A stretch of 64,000 bases of DNA from an uncultured Bacteroidales bacterium (GCA_902778935.1 CACYZT010000002.1:186001-250000); one strand, 5' to 3'. Counted from the first letter of the stretch, positions 15,862-25,456 are shown. Notes: a model not told the origin generated them from the letters alone. A program made the numbers and translations.

Positions 15862-16815
15862 ATGATTAATAGGACTATGGTACGAACACACGTTCTTCAA
15901 ACGTTGTTCGCATATTACGAGAATGAGGGCAAGACGCTTGTCAGTGCGCGCAAAGAGTTGCTCAAGAGTTTTGCTGACACCTACGACCTATATTTTATGC
16001 TGTTGAATTTTGCCAACGAGCTGACGGCTTATGCGCAGCGCGATTTGGAGCAACAGGTAGCACGCGCCCGTGCTACCCACTCCGGTTGGCAGCCTAACCG
16101 CCGGTTTGTTCAGAACCGCTTGGCGCAACAGTTGTTTGATAATCGTGCGTTGCGTTCGCGCGTTGAGGAGCAGCACTTGGCATGGGACAGTGGTATGCCT
16201 GCCGTTGCAGATGTATATAAACAGCTGGTACGAAGCGATTTCTATCGCGAATACATGGAGGCTGACAAATGCACCTACGAGGATGACAAACGTATCTGGC
16301 GGCAGATTTACCAACATCTGCTGGCCGGCAACGCTGTTCTTGAGGACTCGCTGGACGAGATGGAAGTGGTACTGGACAAGACCAATTGGAGCACCGAAGC
16401 AGATGTGATCCTCAGCTATGTGATAAAGACCATCAAGCGCTTTAAGGCAGACAGCACGCCGGAGACACCGCTGCTCGAGATGTTCGACAGCGAAGATGAG
16501 TTGCGGTTTGCTACCGAACTACTGGAGAAAGCGATTGAGGGACACGACGAATACGAGACATGGATTAACGCCCATCTCAAGGGCTGGGATGCAGACCGTA
16601 TCGCGTACATGGACCGCATCATCATCATCACCGCGCTGGCGGAGATTATCGGCTTCGACGATATCGCCATGACCGTTTCGCTCAACGAGTATATCGAGCT
16701 CGCCAAAGCCTATTCGGGCGACAAGAGTTATATGTTCATCAACGGTATTTTGACTGAGATACTACGCGACCTGAAGAACGAAGGAAAATTCTTCAAGGGA
16801 TTTGCGATTAAGTAG
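15862..16815 (+). CDS. nusB: Transcription antitermination protein NusB
   Basis: NusB with NusE binds boxA RNA and supports antitermination of rRNA operons. The 317-residue length is usual for Bacteroidetes, which carry an insertion after the first helices. The N-terminus (VRTHVLQTLFAYYENE) and C-terminal domain ('WDADRIAYMDRIIIITALAEI', 'SLNEYIELAKAYSGDKSYMFINGIL') are characteristic. ATG 15877 is an alternative start. It heads a run of nusB, yajC, YbbR and further genes. Confidence 0.9.
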   Translation: MINRTMVRTHVLQTLFAYYENEGKTLVSARKELLKSFADTYDLYFMLLNFANELTAYAQRDLEQQVARARATHSGWQPNRRFVQNRLAQQLFDNRALRSRVEEQHLAWDSGMPAVADVYKQLVRSDFYREYMEADKCTYEDDKRIWRQIYQHLLAGNAVLEDSLDEMEVVLDKTNWSTEADVILSYVIKTIKRFKADSTPETPLLEMFDSEDELRFATELLEKAIEGHDEYETWINAHLKGWDADRIAYMDRIIIITALAEIIGFDDIAMTVSLNEYIELAKAYSGDKSYMFINGILTEILRDLKNEGKFFKGFAIK

Positions 16816-16846
16816 TCCGCTGCGCTCAAAGTAGAAAGACATTTTA
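16813..16846. repeat. Family A fragment after nusB
   Basis: TAGTCCGCTGCGCTCAAAG at the nusB stop codon matches the fragment at 32770 after the DUF4292 gene (GACCGCTGCGCTCAAAG). Confidence 0.55.
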
Positions 16847-16870
16847 TAAATCCAAATAATTATTAGTATT

Positions 16871-17206
16871 ATGTTAAATTTGATTTTATTGCAGGCAGAA
16901 GGCGCTGCACCACAAGGAAGTCAATGGTCGTTCTGGATCATGATGATCCTTATCTTCGTAGTATTCTACTTCTTCATGATTCGTCCCCAGACCAAGAAAC
17001 AGAAAGAGTTGCAGAAACAACGCGAGGAGATGAAGAAAGGTGACAAAGTCGTTACCGCAGGTGGTATCTACGGCGAAATCAAGGAGGTTCAAGAGACCAC
17101 CTTCATCATCACCATCGCCAAAGATGTAACCATCAAAGTGAGCAAAGAGAGCGTATTCGCTGACGTTGCTGACGCTCAACAAGCCGCCAAGGAAGAGAAG
17201 AAATAA
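16871..17206 (+). CDS. yajC: Preprotein translocase subunit YajC
   Basis: YajC associates with the SecDF part of the Sec translocase. The 111-residue protein has one membrane segment (FWIMMILIFVVFYFFMI), the family motif RPQTKKQKE, and the small cytoplasmic domain (GDKVVTAGGIYGEI). It ends two bases before the YbbR gene, as is common in Bacteroidetes. Confidence 0.92.
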   Translation: MLNLILLQAEGAAPQGSQWSFWIMMILIFVVFYFFMIRPQTKKQKELQKQREEMKKGDKVVTAGGIYGEIKEVQETTFIITIAKDVTIKVSKESVFADVADAQQAAKEEKK

Positions 17207-17208
17207 TC

Positions 17209-18156
17209 GTGGCAAAAAAGAAGGACATACGTGGAGCTATACGTCTGGCGGATATCCTGACGTATCTGCTCTTTGTATTGCTGGCTGCCGCTATCTGGTA
17301 TGGTCATGCCATGCACTCGGTGCGCAACACACGCGTGCCTGTCCTTATTCAATACACCGGTAAACCGGGTAATATCGGTTTGGGCGGAAACGGTCTGCCG
17401 GACACGGTGATGATTGAGGTTCGCGATGCAGGCGCACGCTTGGATACTTATCATCGTGAGCCGCTACACCTGACCATCGACCTGCGGCAGTACATACACG
17501 GAGAGAAAGGTACGATACAAGTGCCTTCCGATGCATTGCGCCGCAGTATAAGCGACCTGCTGCAAGGTACAAGCAGTCTTATCGAGACGCGTCCGGAAGA
17601 GATCTCCTGTCCGTATTTTACCGAAAAAGAAAAGACGGTGATGCTTGCTCTGGACGCCGAACTCGGTTTGGCGGACGAGTACCAGCTCATCGGTACACCG
17701 ACGCTCAATCGCACCAAAATCAAGATTTACGGCGAGGATAAAGTGCTCGGTTCCACCGATACGCTATACACGGAGCATCAGGATTTCAAAGGCCTGAGCG
17801 ACACGGTCAATATACGCGTAGCGCTGGCTGTGCCCGCAAACATGCGTGCCGAAACAGACAGCGTTACCGTACATATCGTCACCGAGCGGTTTACCGAAAA
17901 GAAATTCGTACTGCCAATTCAAGTGATTGGCGTTCCCGAAGGTTATCACATCCGTTTGTTCCCTCAAAATGCCGAGGTGAGCGTGCGCGTGGGCATCAGT
18001 AATTTCGCGCAAGTGCAGGCGAGTGATATCCGCGCCGTGTGTACCTATTCGCCGGCGAGAAGCGATAAACTGGATGTGGAGTTACGTTACTCCAACCCGT
18101 ATATAACCGCCGCTTGGACCTATCCGGGCGTTGTAGAATACCTATTGGAACAATGA
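17209..18156 (+). CDS. YbbR-like domain protein
   Basis: The 315-residue protein has one N-terminal membrane anchor (ILTYLLFVLLAAAIWYG) and a strand-rich extracytoplasmic part resembling YbbR repeats ('LPDTVMIEVRDAGA', 'PEGYHIRLFPQNAEVSVRV'). In Bacteroidetes this gene regularly follows nusB-yajC; its role is not firmly known. It starts with GTG and ends with an ATGA overlap into the aminotransferase gene. The usual coaE neighbour is absent. Confidence 0.78.
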   Translation: MAKKKDIRGAIRLADILTYLLFVLLAAAIWYGHAMHSVRNTRVPVLIQYTGKPGNIGLGGNGLPDTVMIEVRDAGARLDTYHREPLHLTIDLRQYIHGEKGTIQVPSDALRRSISDLLQGTSSLIETRPEEISCPYFTEKEKTVMLALDAELGLADEYQLIGTPTLNRTKIKIYGEDKVLGSTDTLYTEHQDFKGLSDTVNIRVALAVPANMRAETDSVTVHIVTERFTEKKFVLPIQVIGVPEGYHIRLFPQNAEVSVRVGISNFAQVQASDIRAVCTYSPARSDKLDVELRYSNPYITAAWTYPGVVEYLLEQ

Positions 18157-19286
18157 GACCGATTCGAATGGTTGACCTGCAGGCGCAATACCAACGTATC
18201 AAACAGGATATTGATGCCGGTATCCAGGATGTGATTGACTCTACCGCCTTCATCAAAGGACAGAAAGTAGCTGATTTTCAAGCACATCTGGAGGCCTATA
18301 CCGGTTCCGGACATATTATCCCTGTCGGGAACGGAACGGACGCTCTGCAGATAGCGCTGATGGCTCTGGGTTTGCAGCCAGGCGACGAAGTGATCACGCC
18401 TACTTTTACCTTCATTGCGACCGCCGAAGTGGTGGCACTCTTAGGCTTGACACCCGTTCTGGTGGACGTAGATTGGCAGACTATGAACATGGATACAGAG
18501 TCCGTGCGACGCGCCATCACGCCAAAGACCAAAGCGATTGTACCCGTACATCTTTTCGGCCAATGTGCGGACATGGAGGCGCTGACGGAGCTTGCCCGAC
18601 TGCATCATCTGTACGTCATCGAAGATGCATGTCAGGCGATTGGAGCGCAATACACGTTCGCCAACGGACAGACCCGTCAGGCGGGCACAATGGGCACTAT
18701 CGGTTGTACATCGTTCTTTCCGTCCAAGAACTTGGGCTGCTACGGGGACGGCGGTGCTGTTTTTACTGATGACGATGATCTGGCTGAACGGATACGCGCG
18801 ATTGCCAATCATGGCAGCCGTATTCGCTATCACCACGACATAGTCGGCGTCAACAGCCGTCTGGATAGTATTCAAGCAGCCGTGCTGGATGCCAAACTGC
18901 CCCATCTGGATGAATATATCGCGGCGCGGCAGAAAGCGGCGGACTATTACGACCGTGCGTTTGCAGGCTGCGACCGACTGCTTATCCCGGGACGCGAAGC
19001 ACACTCCACCCATGTGTTCCATCAATATACGCTGCGCATCGTGGGCACTGACCGTGACGCGCTGCGCGAAGCATTGGCGCAACGAGGCATCCCTTCGATG
19101 GTCTATTACCCCGTTCCGCTTCATCAGCAGAAAGCGTACCTCGACCCGCGCTATCAAGACGGCGATTTTCCTGTCGCAGAGAGACTCGCGCAATGTGTGC
19201 TCTCGCTGCCTATGCATACCGAACTGGACGAAGAACAACTGGCGTACATTACAAGTAATGTACTCGATTTGACATTGGACAATTGA
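18153..19286 (+). CDS. DegT/DnrJ/EryC1/StrS-type sugar aminotransferase
   Basis: PLP enzyme of the family that aminates keto-sugar nucleotides for surface polysaccharides. The 377-residue protein shows VGNGTDALQIAL, 'PTFTFIATAEVVAL', IEDACQAIGA and the lysine motif SFFPSKNLGCYGDGGA, with VNSRLDSIQAAVL. The start is the ATG in the ATGA overlap with the YbbR gene. No other sugar-nucleotide genes are nearby, so the pathway is unknown. The last codons and the gap to rpoN contain ATTGGACAATTG words. Confidence 0.9.
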   Translation: MRPIRMVDLQAQYQRIKQDIDAGIQDVIDSTAFIKGQKVADFQAHLEAYTGSGHIIPVGNGTDALQIALMALGLQPGDEVITPTFTFIATAEVVALLGLTPVLVDVDWQTMNMDTESVRRAITPKTKAIVPVHLFGQCADMEALTELARLHHLYVIEDACQAIGAQYTFANGQTRQAGTMGTIGCTSFFPSKNLGCYGDGGAVFTDDDDLAERIRAIANHGSRIRYHHDIVGVNSRLDSIQAAVLDAKLPHLDEYIAARQKAADYYDRAFAGCDRLLIPGREAHSTHVFHQYTLRIVGTDRDALREALAQRGIPSMVYYPVPLHQQKAYLDPRYQDGDFPVAERLAQCVLSLPMHTELDEEQLAYITSNVLDLTLDN

Positions 19287-19298
19287 GATTGGATAGTT

Positions 19299-20795
19299 AT
19301 GCAAACAATAGGTCTTAATCAAACACTGACGGCAACCACCAAGTTAACGCCGGCGCAGATACAAGTGATTCGTCTGCTCGAATTGCCGTCTATCGAACTC
19401 AACCAACGCATCAACGAGGAGTTGCAAGAGAACCCCGCGTTGGAGGAGGGACGCGATGAAGTGGCGGCTGAGGAGGAGAAATTCAATGAGTTCGATGACA
19501 GTTATATGCCCGAAGACGGCTACGATGACGGTCGTCAACGTGACCCGCTGCAGAACGAAGATTTTAACTACGAGCAATATATCTCGGACGATGAGACGCC
19601 CGGTTACATGCTTCGTCAGGAGTACAGCCCTGCGGACAATGACCGCCGCGAAGTACCTATCATCGGCGGAAACAGCCTGATTGAGGAACTGAAATCACAG
19701 GTCTATCTAACCCACATGACCAAGCCACAAAGGCACATAGCCAAATGGGTGCTGGGTAATATTGACGACGACGGCTATCTACGCCGGACGACCGAACAGC
19801 TGGTGGACGATCTCATGTTTCAAGAGCAGATATCCGTTACCGATGAAGAGATGGAAGATATCGTGCGACAAATCAAAGAGTTCGATCCTCCCGGCATTGC
19901 AAGTGCAAACCTGCAGGAGTGTTTGCTCAAGCAGCTCGATTGCAAGGAACCGAAGACGGAGGCTATCCACCTGGCAATGAATATCTTAAGCAATCATTTC
20001 GAGGCCTTCTCCAAACATCATTTCGAGAAAATTATTCAGCGTCTGGATTGCACGGAAGAGGAGTTCCAGGCTGCCGTACAAGAGATTGTGCGGCTCAATC
20101 AGAAACCTGCGAACGCTTTCTCCGGTTCTATGTACGAGACGCAGAAGGAAACGATTATCCCTGATTTCACCATCGAGGAGCGCGACGAGGAGCTGTTCGT
20201 CGTTCTCAATACCGGCGACATACCCGAGTTGCACGTCAGCCGTGACTACTCCGAGATGCTGGAGAACTACAAGAAAATGCCCAAAAACGAAGAGACACGT
20301 CAGGCTACTCAGTTCATCCGTCAGAAATTGGATGCCGCCAGATGGTTTATAGACGCCATCAAGCAGCGCAACGAGACGCTGATGAAAACCATGACCGCTA
20401 TTCTCCAGTGTCAATATGATTTCTTCCTTGACGGCGAAGAGAGCAGTCTCAAGCCCATGAAGATGCAGGATATAGCAGACAAGACGGGGTACGACATATC
20501 GACTATCTCTCGTGTGAGCAACAGCAAGTATGTCGAGACGCGGTTCGGCATCTATCCGCTTAAGTATTTCTTCTCCGAGTCGATGATAAACGCCGAAGGC
20601 GATGAGATCTCCACCCGTGAGATAAAAAAACTGCTGCAAGAGGTGGTGGACGCGGAGGACAAACAGAACCCGCTGACGGACGAGCAGTTGGTTGCCGTTT
20701 TGGCGGAACACGGTTATCCTATCGCCCGCCGAACAATCGCCAAGTATCGGGAACAATTGGATATTCCGGTAGCCCGGCTGCGTAAAGCATTGTAG
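19299..20795 (+). CDS. rpoN: RNA polymerase sigma-54 factor
   Basis: Sigma-54 recognises -24/-12 promoters and needs an AAA+ activator. The 498-residue protein has region I (LTPAQIQVIRLLELPSIEL), an acidic region II, the core-binding domain, the HTH (MQDIADKTGYDISTISRVSN) and the RpoN box (ARRTIAKYRE) near the C-terminus. A good match to a sigma-54 promoter lies in this window in front of clpB (26881). The DUF4105 gene starts at the base after its stop. Confidence 0.95.
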   Translation: MQTIGLNQTLTATTKLTPAQIQVIRLLELPSIELNQRINEELQENPALEEGRDEVAAEEEKFNEFDDSYMPEDGYDDGRQRDPLQNEDFNYEQYISDDETPGYMLRQEYSPADNDRREVPIIGGNSLIEELKSQVYLTHMTKPQRHIAKWVLGNIDDDGYLRRTTEQLVDDLMFQEQISVTDEEMEDIVRQIKEFDPPGIASANLQECLLKQLDCKEPKTEAIHLAMNILSNHFEAFSKHHFEKIIQRLDCTEEEFQAAVQEIVRLNQKPANAFSGSMYETQKETIIPDFTIEERDEELFVVLNTGDIPELHVSRDYSEMLENYKKMPKNEETRQATQFIRQKLDAARWFIDAIKQRNETLMKTMTAILQCQYDFFLDGEESSLKPMKMQDIADKTGYDISTISRVSNSKYVETRFGIYPLKYFFSESMINAEGDEISTREIKKLLQEVVDAEDKQNPLTDEQLVAVLAEHGYPIARRTIAKYREQLDIPVARLRKAL

Positions 20796-21788
20796 ATGGG
20801 ACGTCGATTATTCATATTTCTCTTCAGTCTGTGCGTGACGCTGAGCGCATTCGCACAGGCACAGCCGTTGAGCGAACAAGCACAGATCTCGCTCATCACC
20901 TGTACGCCCGGCGAAGAACTCTACGCGCGTTACGGTCACACCGCTTTGCGGGTGTGCGACACCGTCAACGACATTGACATCGTCTTCAACTACGGCATCT
21001 TCGATTTCAATACCGACCATTTCTACTGGAAGTTCGTACGCGGCGAGACGTGGTATGAACTGGGTGCTTCACCCTATTGGTGGTTCTTGCGCGAGTATGA
21101 AGAGGATAAGCGGCCCGTCTATGAGCAAGTGCTCAATCTCACACCTGAGCAATGCGAAGCCGTCTGGCAAGCACTGGCGGTTAACTACCGTCCACAGAAC
21201 CGCAAATACCTTTATAACTTCGTCTTTGACAACTGTGCCACACGTCCTTATTGGCTGATTGCCAAGGTCTTAGGCGATACGATTATCTCCGACTACACGG
21301 GTAATACCGGCGTGTCGTACCGTTCGTTCATCCGTCACTACACGGGTTCCCGCACATGGTCCAACGCAGGCATCAATCTGCTTTTCGGCAGACGGGCTGA
21401 CAAAGGGATGAACTCCGACCAGAGACTGTTCTTGCCGGAAGAACTCATGCTCTTCATGCAGTCCGCTCACCTGAGCGACGGAACACCGCTGGTTCGCGAG
21501 AGTTCGATAGGCTCTTTCCCTATTGTTCGCACGCCTTGGTACGCATCGTGGGAGGTGGGCTTGGTTTTGTATTTCCTGCTCGTCTTAGCGATTAGTTACC
21601 GTGACCGCAAACGGCATAAACGCTCGCGATGGATAGACTTGATTTTCGGGATTGTCTATGTCATGTTACTGCTGCTGGTCGGCTTTTTAACATTCTTCTC
21701 CTGCCATCCTCTTGTCGGGTTCGGATGGAGATTACTCATTCTCCCTTTGACACATCTATGCGCAAGATTTATCTATATACTACGCTGA
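20796..21788 (+). CDS. DUF4105 membrane-anchored protein
   Basis: The 330-residue protein has a signal peptide (RLFIFLFSLCVTLSAFAQA), the DUF4105/Lnb N-terminal domain (CTPGEELYARYGHTALRV, FNYGIFDF, 'YNFVFDNCATRPYWLIA') with conserved His and Cys, and three or four membrane segments after about residue 250. Related proteins carry an NlpC/P60-like fold; the substrate is unknown. It starts directly after the rpoN stop and overlaps the next gene by 31 bases. Confidence 0.82.
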   Translation: MGRRLFIFLFSLCVTLSAFAQAQPLSEQAQISLITCTPGEELYARYGHTALRVCDTVNDIDIVFNYGIFDFNTDHFYWKFVRGETWYELGASPYWWFLREYEEDKRPVYEQVLNLTPEQCEAVWQALAVNYRPQNRKYLYNFVFDNCATRPYWLIAKVLGDTIISDYTGNTGVSYRSFIRHYTGSRTWSNAGINLLFGRRADKGMNSDQRLFLPEELMLFMQSAHLSDGTPLVRESSIGSFPIVRTPWYASWEVGLVLYFLLVLAISYRDRKRHKRSRWIDLIFGIVYVMLLLLVGFLTFFSCHPLVGFGWRLLILPLTHLCARFIYILR

Positions 21789-23221
21789 TAATCAGTTTTT
21801 TGACAACCGCCCTTTTCGCAGCTCCGCGACTGACGGTTGTCGCCGTAGTGGACGGTTTGACCACCGAGAACCTCACCCTCTTACGTCCTTTCTGGCAACA
21901 GGGAGGACTGCGAACGCTGAGCGAAGAGGCATTCCAGACCGGAGTGGCTTACCCTCATCTGGTTTATGGCGGTAATGAGACGACGGCCACGCTTGTCACG
22001 GGTGTCACGCCGGACCGACATGGTTATACGATGGACAATTGGTTCTCCCGTCGTGACCGCCGCTCCCATGCGATGCTCGAAGACGAGTCCGTGCGTGGTA
22101 TAGGTACCTCGCTGCAGCTATCCGCCAAAGCGCTGCTCTCGCAAACCATGACGGATAAGATGCGTCTTCAATATCCCAATGCGAAGATTTACGCCATCGG
22201 TATTCATCCGGAGACGACGGTTCTGCTGGCGGGTCATGCGGCGAACGCCTGTTGCTGGATAGATCCGCAGACCCGTGAATGGGTGGCAACGGCCGCTTAT
22301 AGTGAAGGACTCCCCACTGCCGCGTTTGAGCAGAACAAGAACGGTCGTATCGCTGCGTTGGCGGAGCACCAATGGACACCGCGCATGGATATACCTACCT
22401 ATACCTCTCCTACTGAGAAAGAACGCAAGAAAGGGTTCGCGTACAGTGTAGCGGAGGTGCTCACAGAGGCACCGGAAGCGAACACGCTCGTCATCGAACT
22501 GGCGCTCGCTATCCAGCAAGCCGAGAAACTCGGTTTGGATGCCACGCCGGATATACTCATGCTCCAACTCAACACCCTCAGCCCCGCTGCCACATCGGAT
22601 TATATCGCATCGGCAGAGCACGAGGACATGTATCTGCGGCTCAACCAGGACTTGGGTTTTCTCATGGAGCAGTTGGACCGGCGTATCGGTCGCACGAACT
22701 ACCAGATACTCGTGGTCGGTCGTCCGATCGTGGGCATCGATGCACAGCGGTTAAGCGACATACAGATGCCCGTTCAGACCTTTAATATCGACAGGGCAGC
22801 CGCTCTCACGGGCACCTATCTGATGGCTCTCTACGGTCATGAGCGATGGGTGGACGGAGCGTACGGGCAGTCGATATACCTCAACCGCACGCTTATCGAG
22901 CAGAAACGCCTGAGTCTGGAGACTATCCAGCGGCAGGTAGCCAATTTCCTGATGGATTTCGAGGGTATCCAGACGGCAATGCCCGCCTACGAAGCCTCGC
23001 GTTACCCTATCCTCGGAGCCTCGCTGTGCAAACGGCATACGGGCGATGTGGTCTTCCTGCTCCAACCCGGTTGGCAACTGATGCAAGACGAGCAGCACAC
23101 CATCGACCGCGTCATCGAAGACAACCCCGTTTCGCCGGTGTTACTATGGAGCGGCACAATCCGTCCGATGCCGCAAGGAACATTGGATGCCACCGACATT
23201 GCGAACCTCATCTTTCCATAA
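21758..23221 (+). CDS. Alkaline-phosphatase-superfamily protein, probably a pseudoenzyme
   Basis: From ATG 21758 the 487-residue protein has a signal peptide (RKIYLYTTLIISFLTTALFA) and resembles the PafA-type phosphatase family: VVDGLT, 'GVTPDRHGYTMDNWF', 'AIGIHPETTVLLAGHAAN', 'EDMYLRLNQDLGFLMEQLD'. The later metal-ligand motifs of active members are not visible: the D-x3-H segment reads NTLSPAATSDY, the DHG motif reads VGRPIVGID, and no late His-Gly follows QPGW. This suggests lost phosphatase activity. It overlaps the DUF4105 gene by 31 bases. Confidence 0.72.
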   Translation: MRKIYLYTTLIISFLTTALFAAPRLTVVAVVDGLTTENLTLLRPFWQQGGLRTLSEEAFQTGVAYPHLVYGGNETTATLVTGVTPDRHGYTMDNWFSRRDRRSHAMLEDESVRGIGTSLQLSAKALLSQTMTDKMRLQYPNAKIYAIGIHPETTVLLAGHAANACCWIDPQTREWVATAAYSEGLPTAAFEQNKNGRIAALAEHQWTPRMDIPTYTSPTEKERKKGFAYSVAEVLTEAPEANTLVIELALAIQQAEKLGLDATPDILMLQLNTLSPAATSDYIASAEHEDMYLRLNQDLGFLMEQLDRRIGRTNYQILVVGRPIVGIDAQRLSDIQMPVQTFNIDRAAALTGTYLMALYGHERWVDGAYGQSIYLNRTLIEQKRLSLETIQRQVANFLMDFEGIQTAMPAYEASRYPILGASLCKRHTGDVVFLLQPGWQLMQDEQHTIDRVIEDNPVSPVLLWSGTIRPMPQGTLDATDIANLIFP

Positions 23222-23248
23222 ATCGTAAATTGTAAATTGTAAATAATA
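23219..23248. repeat. Family B words before the DUF4494 gene
   Basis: AAATCGTAAATTGTAAATTGTAAAT words run from the stop of one gene to the start of the next. Confidence 0.6.
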
Positions 23249-23664
23249 TGATATTTCACGAAATCAAAGTACATTACGACCGCCAGACGGGCGAAGACAA
23301 CCCGGGTAAGGTCAAAGAGATTTATTTAGTAGAAGGCGCCGTTAATTTTGCGGACGCAGAAAACTGTCTGATGGACGAAATCAAGCCCTTCATCTTCGGT
23401 GACTGCGAGGTACAGAGCTGCAAACGCAGCCAGTTCTTCGAGGTCTTCCCGAACGAAGGTGGTGCTTTCTGGTACAAAGCGCGTGTGGAGATGATTACCA
23501 TCGACGGCGACAAAGAGACGCGCAAGAATGTGTCTGTCCTGGTACAGGCGAACATGCTGGACGATGCGGTCTTTGCGCTTCGTCAGGCACTTAAATCGTA
23601 TGACTGCGAACTGATCTCGATAGCCAAGACATCCATCATGGATATCCTGCACGCCGTTCAATGA
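23248..23664 (+). CDS. DUF4494 protein
   Basis: A 138-residue cytosolic protein matching the Bacteroidetes DUF4494 pattern: 'FHEIKVHYDRQTGEDNPGKV', 'YLVEGAVNFADAE', and a late ALRQALKSYDCELISIAKTSIMD split by strands. The function is unknown. Its stop overlaps the start of the acyltransferase gene (ATGA), so translation of the two is coupled. Confidence 0.82.
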   Translation: MIFHEIKVHYDRQTGEDNPGKVKEIYLVEGAVNFADAENCLMDEIKPFIFGDCEVQSCKRSQFFEVFPNEGGAFWYKARVEMITIDGDKETRKNVSVLVQANMLDDAVFALRQALKSYDCELISIAKTSIMDILHAVQ

Positions 23665-24515
23665 CTCCTTTGCAGTTCGATATACCGGCCGTCATTCGCC
23701 AGAAGGCACCCAAAGCCCATGTGCCGGCGTTCATCATACGCTATCTGGAGCGCATCACGCACGTGAAGCAGATGAACTCTTTTCTGCGCAAGTATCCGAG
23801 CTTGCACGGCTACGAGTTCATCGAGCGCGCGATAAGCGAGGAGTTAGGATGCTCGGCGTCTATCGACGGCACGGAGCATATCCCGACGGACGGCAAGCCT
23901 GTTATCTTCGTCTCCAATCATCCGCTGGGAGGATTGGATGGCATGATCATCGCCCAAATGATTCACGAAACGCGACAATCGTCCAATCGACAATCGTCCA
24001 ATCGTCCATTAAAAGTGATTGTCAACGACCTGCTGATGTACATGGAGCCGATTAACGAGTTATGGGCACCTGTGAATAAATCCGGCAAACTGAGTAAAGA
24101 GCAAGCTATTGAGCAGCAGAAGATGTGGGAATCCGGGACAGATGTGCTCACGTTCCCTGCCGGTAGTTGCAGCCGCCTGCAGCGGATTGACGGCAAATGG
24201 CGGATACAGGACCTCGAATGGCAGAAGAACTTTGTGCAACGCGCCAGAGAGTACCAACGCGACATTGTGCCCATTTATTTCGAAGGGCGCAACAGCAATT
24301 TCTTCTATGCCTTGGCATACCTGCGCAAATTGCTGCACATCAAACTCAATATCGAGAGGCTCTACCTGGTTGATGAGATGTACGGCGCATATGGCAAGCA
24401 CTTCAAAGTGCACGTGATGCCGCCTATTCCATATACGATGTTTGACAGCAGCCGTACGCCCAAACAATGGGCACAATATGTAAAAGAACTAATATACAGT
24501 TACCCGAATAAATGA
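23661..24515 (+). CDS. glsA: PlsC-like O-acyltransferase, probable GlsA
   Basis: The 284-residue protein is a lysophospholipid-acyltransferase-like enzyme with an unusual first motif (SNHPLGGLDG, H-x5-D) and TFPAGSCSRL as the later acid motif. Next to a GNAT-type partner it fits the glsB/glsA pair that makes N-acyl-O-acyl glycine lipids in Bacteroides; GlsA adds the O-acyl chain. The assignment is by family and context. A family B repeat (23974-24010) inserts RQSSNRQSSNR in frame before LKVIVND. It overlaps both neighbours by four bases. Confidence 0.75.
   Translation: MTPLQFDIPAVIRQKAPKAHVPAFIIRYLERITHVKQMNSFLRKYPSLHGYEFIERAISEELGCSASIDGTEHIPTDGKPVIFVSNHPLGGLDGMIIAQMIHETRQSSNRQSSNRPLKVIVNDLLMYMEPINELWAPVNKSGKLSKEQAIEQQKMWESGTDVLTFPAGSCSRLQRIDGKWRIQDLEWQKNFVQRAREYQRDIVPIYFEGRNSNFFYALAYLRKLLHIKLNIERLYLVDEMYGAYGKHFKVHVMPPIPYTMFDSSRTPKQWAQYVKELIYSYPNK
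23974..24010 (+). repeat. Family B repeat inside the acyltransferase gene
   Basis: GACAATCGTCCAATCG appears twice in tandem, then ATCGTCCATT, read in frame as RQSSNRQSSNRP. Confidence 0.8.
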
Positions 24516-25456
24516 AAGAAATTATTCCCCCTGTTGAAACTGCCCTGTTGATGAAGGAGTTAGAAGGGCATTTACTGCGTCCGTCCAATAAGGCGGACAA
24601 TCTCATCTATGACATCACCGCCCATGAGTGCCCGAATGTCATGCGAGAGATAGCGCGTTTGCGTGAAATCAGTTATCGTGACGCAGGCGGGGCGACAGGA
24701 CAAGAGATGGATATGGATGATATGGACCTGATGGCTAAACCGTACCACCAACTTATTGTCTGGGACCCGACGAACCAGCAGATTATCGGAGGCTACCGAT
24801 ATCTCTTGGGACGGGATATAGAGATACGGAACGGGCAGCCATATATCACTTCCTCATTCCTATTCCACTATTCTGAACGGTATATCCGGGATTATCTTCC
24901 AAATACCATTGAATTCGGACGCGCATTCGTGCAGCCCATGTATCAGAAACGCGAGATGGGCGTGAAGGCGCTCTTCGCATTGGATAATATATGGGATGGT
25001 ATCGGAGCAGTTATGCACAACAATCCTGCCATCAGGTGGATGATCGGCAAAGTAACCATCTATCCCGATTACAACGAGACTGCGCGAGAGTTGATTTACA
25101 CTTATCTCCATCGTTACCATAAAGGCGAAGAAGGGCTTATAGCGCCGTACAAACCTATTGAGATTCGTCCGCTGGAGGTGGACCCGTTCAACGGCACAAA
25201 CTCGCAGGAAAACTACCATATCCTGCAGCACGCCGTGCGAGAGCAAGGAACGGTCATTCCGCCTATGTTCTCTGCGTATCTGAACATCACAAACGACTTG
25301 CAGTATTTCGGTACAACTATAGAAGAAACATTCTCCAATGTGTATGACTCAGGAATCATGGTAGATTTGGAAACTGTCTATCAGGAGAAAAAAGAACGTT
25401 ATATCACCCCTTATATCCAATGGCTCGAAGCCAACGCCAATGCCAATAGCAAATAA
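24512..25456 (+). CDS. glsB: GNAT-type N-acyltransferase, probable GlsB
   Basis: The 314-residue protein belongs to the hemolysin/OlsB-like GNAT group: 'IARLREISYRDAGGATGQEMD', KPYHQLIVWDP, GGYRYLLG, 'NTIEFGRAFVQPMYQ'. In Bacteroides GlsB attaches a 3-hydroxy fatty acyl chain to glycine and GlsA completes the lipid. Placement directly after the PlsC-like gene with an ATGA overlap supports this role. The C-terminus (EANANANSK) is encoded by GCCAATG/GCCAACG words and overlaps the next gene by 17 bases. Confidence 0.78.
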   Translation: MKEIIPPVETALLMKELEGHLLRPSNKADNLIYDITAHECPNVMREIARLREISYRDAGGATGQEMDMDDMDLMAKPYHQLIVWDPTNQQIIGGYRYLLGRDIEIRNGQPYITSSFLFHYSERYIRDYLPNTIEFGRAFVQPMYQKREMGVKALFALDNIWDGIGAVMHNNPAIRWMIGKVTIYPDYNETARELIYTYLHRYHKGEEGLIAPYKPIEIRPLEVDPFNGTNSQENYHILQHAVREQGTVIPPMFSAYLNITNDLQYFGTTIEETFSNVYDSGIMVDLETVYQEKKERYITPYIQWLEANANANSK

